Shown: positions 59,001 through 64,000 of the stretch, in pieces
Layout: each line of letters opens with the position of its first letter
How positions within the stretch are numbered: position 1 is the stretch's first letter
Source: Caenorhabditis elegans
Taxonomy: Eukaryota; Nematoda; Chromadorea; Rhabditida; Rhabditidae
DNA: 64,000 nt
Direction of reading: 5' to 3'
Assembly: GCF_000002985.6 (NCBI RefSeq)
Contig: NC_003283.11
Span: 12,276,001 to 12,340,000, forward strand
Position numbers and translations under genes: made by a program
The notes under the pieces: generated by a model
Databases searched by the model: none
Seen by the model: the letters and a program-made list of their open reading frames with translations, nothing else
Told to the model about the DNA's origin: nothing

Positions 59001-61742
59001 AAAAATTGAAATGCCATAAATATATGTGAAAATAGTTGGTGAAGTGTTCAGTTTTTTACTAATATTTTGAGTGTTTTAGTTTAAAGTTACTCTACCTCCA
59101 ATTACAAAGTATTTTCTCGAACACAACTAGAAGCTTGAAATGGTGAGGAAAAATATAAAATATGCTAGACCTAATTAATAACACTTGATGATATAAACCA
59201 AAGTCAGTGAGAAATCTATATATGACGCAGATGAGAGTGACTTGTTTCAAATGAAAAATAGAAACAAAAAGTGCTTGCAGGCTTCGCTGCCTTCATTGTG
59301 ATGGTGTTGGTGTGAAGGTCCTGGGCGCAAAGTGCGTGCCAATAGTTTATTCATAACTGTACCGCCTGTTTCGTTTTGTTCATCACACTCACTTCTACTT
59401 GACTCTTTTTACCGAGCCGCGTTTCCTTTTTTGTCTACTTTGACTGTGTCTAAGTACCCATAAATTGAATGAGCAGAGTCACTCATGTGAAACTAAATTG
59501 ATGATCAACATAATATCTAAAAATAAGTTATTATTATAGAATCAAAACAAAAATATCGATAAAATGGGTATAAAACCGAGAAAAAGTTCCGCCGACATAT
59601 AAATGTCCGGATTAAATTGTCAAAACTCTCTCAAAGTTGAGAGAGAGAGAGAGAGACACGCCGCGGCTCCCGACCCAAAAAATTGTTTTCTGGTTGTTCG
59701 AAGAAACGGACACGAAGTAGTAAACTGATTATTGAATAAGCGAGACATCAGTTGACAACGAAGAGTCGTCAGAAAAAGGACAAGAACCCGAAAAAACCGT
59801 TGGTAAAATGAAAGAAACTTACTCATCAAGATGTGTTGACCTAGCTGTGTGCATCGAATTCCGGTTCGAAAAGTCCGATTCGCGGTAGCTTTGTGGTAGA
59901 GATCTGAAATTTTTTTAAAATGAACTTGAATGTTTGAATTTTTGGTTTAAAAGTTGTATTGGCATTACCTTAAATGCACTTTCACATGCTATGTCACATC
60001 ATTTTTTGGTTCTGTGTCATTCTCGACATGCTTTTTAGCTTTTGAAAATTTAAACTAAGTATTTAACATTTTTGGGGCTGACGGCTCATTTGGTAAGTGA
60101 GTCTACAAGCCAATTTAAATTTTAAATGCACAAAAAATGGTTCAAAATTTTTTTTAAAGCTTTGGTAAAAATAATTCAAATGAACATATATCAAAATTAG
60201 AAAGTTTGACAAAAAGCCTTCAACTTTAAAAAATTTCCAAAAACGTTGTCTATAGACAACGTTTTTTTGTATACATGAATATATGTTATTCAACTTTTAA
60301 CTGCAGCGATTTACATCTCAAGTCTGTTTGAAGAGAAGTTGATCTTGATTTTTTTGAGAACCGAAATAATTATTACCACTAACAATGATTTGTAAATTAT
60401 TGCATTCAACATTTTTAAAATTAAATTTTGTTGCTCTTGAGTTACATGTGATTCAAAGAAAAACTCAAAAAAGGACTCGAAGGTGTCGATCGCTCTTGGT
60501 ATGATTGTAGTGTAACATTATAAAATATCAATGTACTTGCAAATATGAGTTGGTTAATCATTTTTGCTGACCTTCATAATTTTCGTTATAGTGAACTGAA
60601 GAATATCGCAAAAAATTTTCAACAATTTACATGATAATTTTCAGCCAGCACTGTATAAAACATCTTTCAAACTCACACATAACGATGCGCAATTAGGTTT
60701 GGCATGAGCAGGTGAGTCAAATAGCGACTCATATAGCTCATGACGCCTTTCAGCGCGAGATGGACTCTCACCCCGACCAGCAATATGTCCAAAAAATGCT
60801 CACGGGGACTCTATTACATCCTTGTCTCAGCCTTCATTCATCTCGTCTTTCCCCTTATTTTATGTTATTATTTATTCGTCGATGGACACCGCTTCGCTGT
60901 TCTATCTATTACTACGCGTGTGGTTGGGGGGCACCGGTTGTGGATGGGAAAGGCGAATCGAAAAGTAATATAACTCAAAAATTATAAAGCCACCCGAAAG
61001 AGAAGAAAACCTAGAAAATACAGTACTAAAAAACTAGGGGTGACACCATAAGAATGGGTTACACCTATGGGTGTTACCCATTAGTGCATTGCGAAATGAT
61101 AGTTATCTGAAATCTTTCAAACCATCAGTCGTCAAATATTTTTATCAGTTACTGGATTTGATCATTAAATTTTTTTAATAAAAAAAATACTGTTGAAATA
61201 ATTTCTCATAACAAATTCATATGTTTGACATCATTACCCAAAATTTAATGATCCGGCAATGTCAACGGATCTACTTTTACTTTAGTCAAACAAAAATACA
61301 AACTGAAACTTGAAATTTGCTGATATTTTTAGCCCCTTGTTCGAAAAGTAAAGTCAAATTTTAAAGTTAGAAACAACAAAGTTCTACAAGAACTAAACAC
61401 ATCAATAATATTCCAAAATCACTGAATAATTTGAACATGGTTTTTGTTCACATTGAGAAATTTCGACAGACAGCTGCATTCCACTGCATTTATGTTAGAG
61501 TGAAATATGCATTATTTTTTAAGTTCCTTGAAAAGAACGGGACCATTTTTAAAATTATTTGGAAACCTAAAGTGGGAAACTGCGGCTAATAATTTACTAA
61601 ACGATTACACTTTTTTTTGCTTATCTTTTTAGTAGAATAAATCTTACGGTGGAATGGGTGGCGGTGCTATAAATGTTCCAATAAGGGGCTGTTTCATTGT
61701 TCCACTCCTGCTCGTAGAAGGTACTGCCACAAACTGCTTCAT
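44560..61742 (-). CDS. twk-13: Two-pore-domain potassium channel (TWK family) with alternative N-termini
   Basis: Common exons: 50467-50575, 49135-49218, 48666-48808, 48468-48610, 47387-47503, 47065-47337, 46366-46500, 46059-46154, 45920-46012, 44734-45094 and 44560-44668. The long form adds 61648-61742 and 59823-59903, giving 612 residues. Order: cytoplasmic N-terminus, TM1 ([20 protein letters not shown]), an extracellular cap loop with two N-glycosylation sites (NETS, NGTA), pore 1 TAITTIGYGH, TM2 ([20 protein letters not shown]), a long acidic cytoplasmic loop, TM3 ([20 protein letters not shown]), pore 2 TVTTIGFGD, TM4, and a 150-residue tail. The two selectivity filters and four TMs define a K2P leak channel. 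All junctions keep phase. Two other first exons (separate entries) give 650 and 625 residues. The symbol rests on memory of R04F11.4 and needs confirmation. Confidence 0.85.
45393..45740. repeat. Interspersed palindromic repeat in a K2P intron
   Basis: GGAGCTACAGTAA at about 45393 pairs with TTACTGTAGCTC at about 45543. CTTAAAGGCGCGTGCAT just after it pairs with GCGTGCGCCTTTAAAAG at about 45719-45736. These nested inverted repeats share their modules with the elements at 0.3, 10.5 and 38.3 kb. Confidence 0.75.
50576..52215. other. K2P intron / upstream region of form c joint
   Basis: Non-coding. The GC-rich patch 50760-50900 resembles a promoter or conserved element. Open frames in it run on both strands and lack splice support. 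Confidence 0.35.
52216..52430 (-). CDS. twk-13: Alternative first coding exon of the K2P channel (form c)
   Basis: ATG at 52430, behind an in-frame stop, opens 215 nt ending at donor CTGAG/GTTGGT. It ends in phase 2, as required by the common exon at 50575, and gives a 625-residue protein. The peptide is Pro/Ser-rich ([20 protein letters not shown], then [20 protein letters not shown]). A second overlapping frame (52279-52644, 121 codons, Arg/Asp/Ser-rich) is also open, so translation might begin further upstream by a splice I could not place. Confidence 0.65.
52431..55433. other. K2P intron containing the presumed promoter of form c
   Basis: No supported exon beyond the open frame noted upstream of 52430. 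A GC-rich island at about 54480-54800 stands out and has a good acceptor-like CTTCACAG on the plus strand, but no matching exon chain was found. Confidence 0.35.
55434..55723 (-). CDS. twk-13: Alternative first coding exon of the K2P channel (form b)
   Basis: ATG at 55723 opens 290 nt that end in phase 2 at donor AAACG/GTGAGC, matching the common exon. This gives a 650-residue protein. The peptide is basic in its middle ([20 protein letters not shown]) and ends KLAEK-like before the splice. Its own promoter should lie above 55724. Confidence 0.7.
55955..55960 (-). terminator. Pol III terminator of tRNA-Asn
   Basis: Six T on the minus strand, 4 nt after the tRNA 3' end. Confidence 0.9.
55965..56037 (-). 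tRNA. tRNA-Asn (GTT)
   Basis: 73-nt tRNA on the minus strand, 5' end at 56037. The acceptor stem GCTTCCG pairs with CGGGAGC (one G-U), with discriminator G. The A box is TGGCGCAATAGGC, the anticodon arm is TTCGGCTGTTAACCGAA with anticodon GTT, and the B box is GGTTCGAGCCC. A T6 run at 55960-55955 on the minus strand ends transcription. It lies in the same orientation inside a long intron of the K2P channel gene. Confidence 0.97.
59639..59656. repeat. GA dinucleotide microsatellite
   Basis: Nine GA units preceded by ACTCTCTCAAAGTT, which can fold back on them. Confidence 0.9.
59823..59903 (-). CDS. twk-13: Second coding exon of the K2P channel long form (form a)
   Basis: 81 nt between a TTTCAG acceptor and a GATGA/GTAAGT donor. 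It enters in phase 2 from 61648 and leaves in phase 2 to 50575. It encodes [20 protein letters not shown] and a few more polar residues. Confidence 0.7.
60239..60266. repeat. Perfect 28-bp palindrome
   Basis: AAAAACGTTGTCTA followed at once by its exact reverse complement TAGACAACGTTTTT, with no spacer, in the K2P intron 59904-61647. Confidence 0.95.
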
Positions 61743-61766
61743 AGTGATTTATGAAAATAGGAGGGT
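61648..61766 (-). CDS. twk-13: First coding exon of the K2P channel long form (form a)
   Basis: Acceptor TTTTCAG at 61768-61767, then 24 nt of leader and ATG at 61742. It encodes [14 protein letters not shown] and [18 protein letters not shown], ending in phase 2 at CCACC/GTAAGA. A likely untranslated exon lies at 61928-61988 (acceptor TTTCAG, donor GAAA/GTAAGT). Confidence 0.65.
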
Positions 61767-64000
61767 CTGAAAATGTTCAATGAAGTCAACTTGTCGAATT
61801 TACGAATTGCTTCCTGGTAACAACTAGGTAAATTTTTGAATAGTTTTTCATAAGCTGCCAAGTTGAGATCATTAAATTACTAGCAAATTCCAAGAATACA
61901 TTTCAAAAATAAGCGAAAAAAACTTACTTTCAGCCGCTATCCACCGGAAGTTTCATCCAGAATGATGATTATTTTAGAAAAGGAGTTTCTGAAAGAAGTA
62001 AAATAAACGCAAGATTTAAGGTGTGAATTAAAATGTTCATATACAAAATGAATCAGAAATATGAAAAGTTATGTGTATATCTTAGCGTAATGAAATAATT
62101 GAGTGAAAATTCTGAAATATCGTCGAAGTTATTTTTTAAAACCTAGTTGTATAAAAATTACAATTCTATTTCTTCCCGTTTCAATAGAAAATTGACCTAT
62201 ACTGAAAAAAAATCGACAAAGATTGATTTTCTAGAAAAACCGGTTCAATTTTTTGCAAAAGCTATTAAAACCTGTAATACAACACAATTTCAGAATTTTT
62301 TCAGATAAATCCTATCAGATACATGTGCTTATAATAAAAATTTATTGAAATAATAATAAAACAAAGAAAAGAAAAAAGGGAAATAAAGAAGAGAAAGAAG
62401 ACGTGAGTGTATGTGTGCAAGTGAGATCTAGACCTAAACCTTCGAGCTCCATGAGCCACAAAACAGATAGAGATATCTACGTGAACTCTCGAAAATAAGT
62501 ATGAACTTTCTCGTTTTGTGTTATGCCTCTATGACTATTAAGCATGTCCATGACACTCTACACTCTCCTTACGAAACCCTTATATCTCACTAATTGTCTC
62601 CAGACTTTTCAAAGTATTATTTCATTTTAATTGTATTAGTTTTGTGGTAACAATTGAAAATGAGAAAGAGAGAGAGAGAGATAAAAGTTTTTGAAGAGCA
62701 CTCTTGATGATGTCAGCTAAAGATCATGAACGAAAATATTCGAATCAACAAAAATAAAAACTAAACAAGAAAAAGTGAGAAGTGCCGAAACATAAATCGA
62801 GATACTACTATGTATATATACCAAAGGAAGTTGGCGCCACCCGTCAAAGAGCACCATTTGTCATTCAGAACCACCTGAAGTCAGGTCACCCCCATACACT
62901 CGACCACTAGTAGTTTTTCAAGTTTTTGCAGGTTTTCAGGAAGGTCTCACCAGGAAATAATTGCTCACAAATCGTGATGATGAAGGCTTGATGACGGAAA
63001 GGTAAACATACTATACACGTATCCACCCGGATCTACTTGTTAATTCATCGTATTGTGTTCTTACAATACAAAATGCACGATTCATTCTTTTATTTGTTAT
63101 TCACTAGTAAGCTGACAGAAAGAATAATGAGCGTTATGAACTATGGAACAATAGGAAAATGATAACAAGGCAGTCTTCCTCAACCAGACAGCTAACTCTT
63201 AAAACTATTTTCACTATTCACTTTGTCAGATTCAAAATAGTTTTAGGTATTGAAAAGCATAAAATAAACAAAATCAAGCAGGTGAACGTTATGCAGACTT
63301 CAAAAATCAAGAATAAAACACGCCATGTTGGTAATTCCATTAAATTTGTGCAACTAAAGCTTAATTTCTGGATATTGAATTATTCTTTAGCCTATTGATT
63401 TTTTTTCCTGACGTGAACAAATGTGCTGAACACCTATAGGTTCTAAGAATCGAGAACTAAATGAAGGTAAAATGAAGGTGAAGCCTTTTGCTCGAAATGC
63501 AAGCTGAGGAAGTTACAGTAGAATTTGTCTAAAAATTCCAATAGTTCTAGCACCAATCCACGATGCCTTTTTTCATTTTTTCTTCAAGTAATACTACAAT
63601 TCCACCAATTTCCACAACAAAAACAAAACAGAAATCAGTTTTTCCCGACTGATTTCTAACTAAGAACTGCCCAAGTTTTAACCCTTTTCAATCAGTTTTG
63701 ACTTGTTTTGCCAAGTCTGCAAAAGTTTCCCCAATCAGGTAAATGATTATGTAATGCAATTTGTTTGAACACCAATAAGACGGTGCACTACTATTTCAGG
63801 TTCAAAACTAATAAAAGCTGGAACACTTTTTTTCAAGGGGTACTTTCGATTTAATACGAATAGAAGTGCCATATTACATAGATATATAAATGCGGAGTTT
63901 AGACCTTGAAGTTCTAGTGATAATCATGATATCTTTTTTTCTAAGAATGAGGTACAAAATAAAACTTTAAAATAAATTTTTACTTCCATTTGAGAGTATT
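61743..64000. other. Upstream region of the K2P channel long form
   Basis: No gene supported. Probable untranslated exon at 61928-61988 (minus). A short AG run lies at 62667-62681. The open frame at 63159-63398 (+) has no splice or family support. Confidence 0.4.

Larger units (their letters stand above)
55724..59822. other. K2P intron, non-coding apart from the tRNA
   Basis: Beyond the tRNA I see AT-rich intron sequence. It should hold the promoter of form b near 55724-56300, which overlaps the tRNA region. A GA repeat lies at 59639-59656. Confidence 0.4.

Noticed and set aside
1-64000. CRISPR arrays, bacterial operons, viral or retroviral genes
   Set aside because: No regularly spaced repeats, no Shine-Dalgarno gene strings, and no reverse transcriptase, integrase, capsid or transposase similarity in any frame read.

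Overview
The window is nematode nuclear DNA, almost certainly Caenorhabditis elegans. It is AT-rich, has short introns with TTTTCAG acceptors, and several genes have an acceptor-like site just before the ATG, as expected for spliced-leader trans-splicing. It also carries nematode-specific families: Str- and Srg-superfamily chemoreceptors, a Clc-like protein, and a TWK potassium channel with alternative first exons. From memory, the gene order (rskd-1, srpa-68, an ATP synthase e subunit, a twk channel) matches chromosome V cosmids F55C5 and R04F11; I could not check this.

Layout, left to right. 0.6-1.8 kb: doubtful exons. 3.5-5.5 kb (+): a flavin amine oxidase with a one-base frameshift. 7.5-8.0 kb (+): a small coiled-coil protein. 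8.2-12.6 kb (-): rskd-1, a PX-MIT-pseudokinase protein, with a 370-bp inverted repeat in one intron. 13.3-15.65 kb (-): srpa-68, the 68-kDa SRP subunit. 16.2-17.8 kb (+): an srh/sri-type receptor. 17.8-26.6 kb: a long non-coding block with a G15 tract. 26.6-30.35 kb (+): a FERM protein with two PPxY motifs. 31.5-32.7 kb (+): an srv-like receptor. 32.8-34.35 kb (-): a Clc-like four-TM protein with a dead exon copy in an intron. 34.4-39.1 kb: non-coding. 39.1-42.0 kb (-): a likely two-gene operon, TIM29 then POLD3. 42.6-44.0 kb (+): ATP synthase subunit e. 44.6-61.75 kb (-): a two-pore K+ channel, about 17 kb long, with three alternative N-termini and a tRNA-Asn nested in one intron. 61.75-64 kb: its upstream region.

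The genes do not form one pathway. They are housekeeping genes (SRP68, POLD3, TIM29, ATP-e, tRNA) mixed with neuronal or sensory genes (K2P channel, chemoreceptors), as is usual on C. elegans autosomes. All exon coordinates come from reading splice sites and checking that reading phase is preserved. Multi-exon totals were confirmed divisible by three, except the amine oxidase, which is one base short. I found no CRISPR, virus or autonomous transposon. The observations most worth checking are the amine oxidase frameshift, the phase-matched alternative K2P starts, the PPxY motifs of the FERM protein, the two PIP-box-like motifs of POLD3, the exon relic in the Clc-like gene, and several perfect or near-perfect palindromes.
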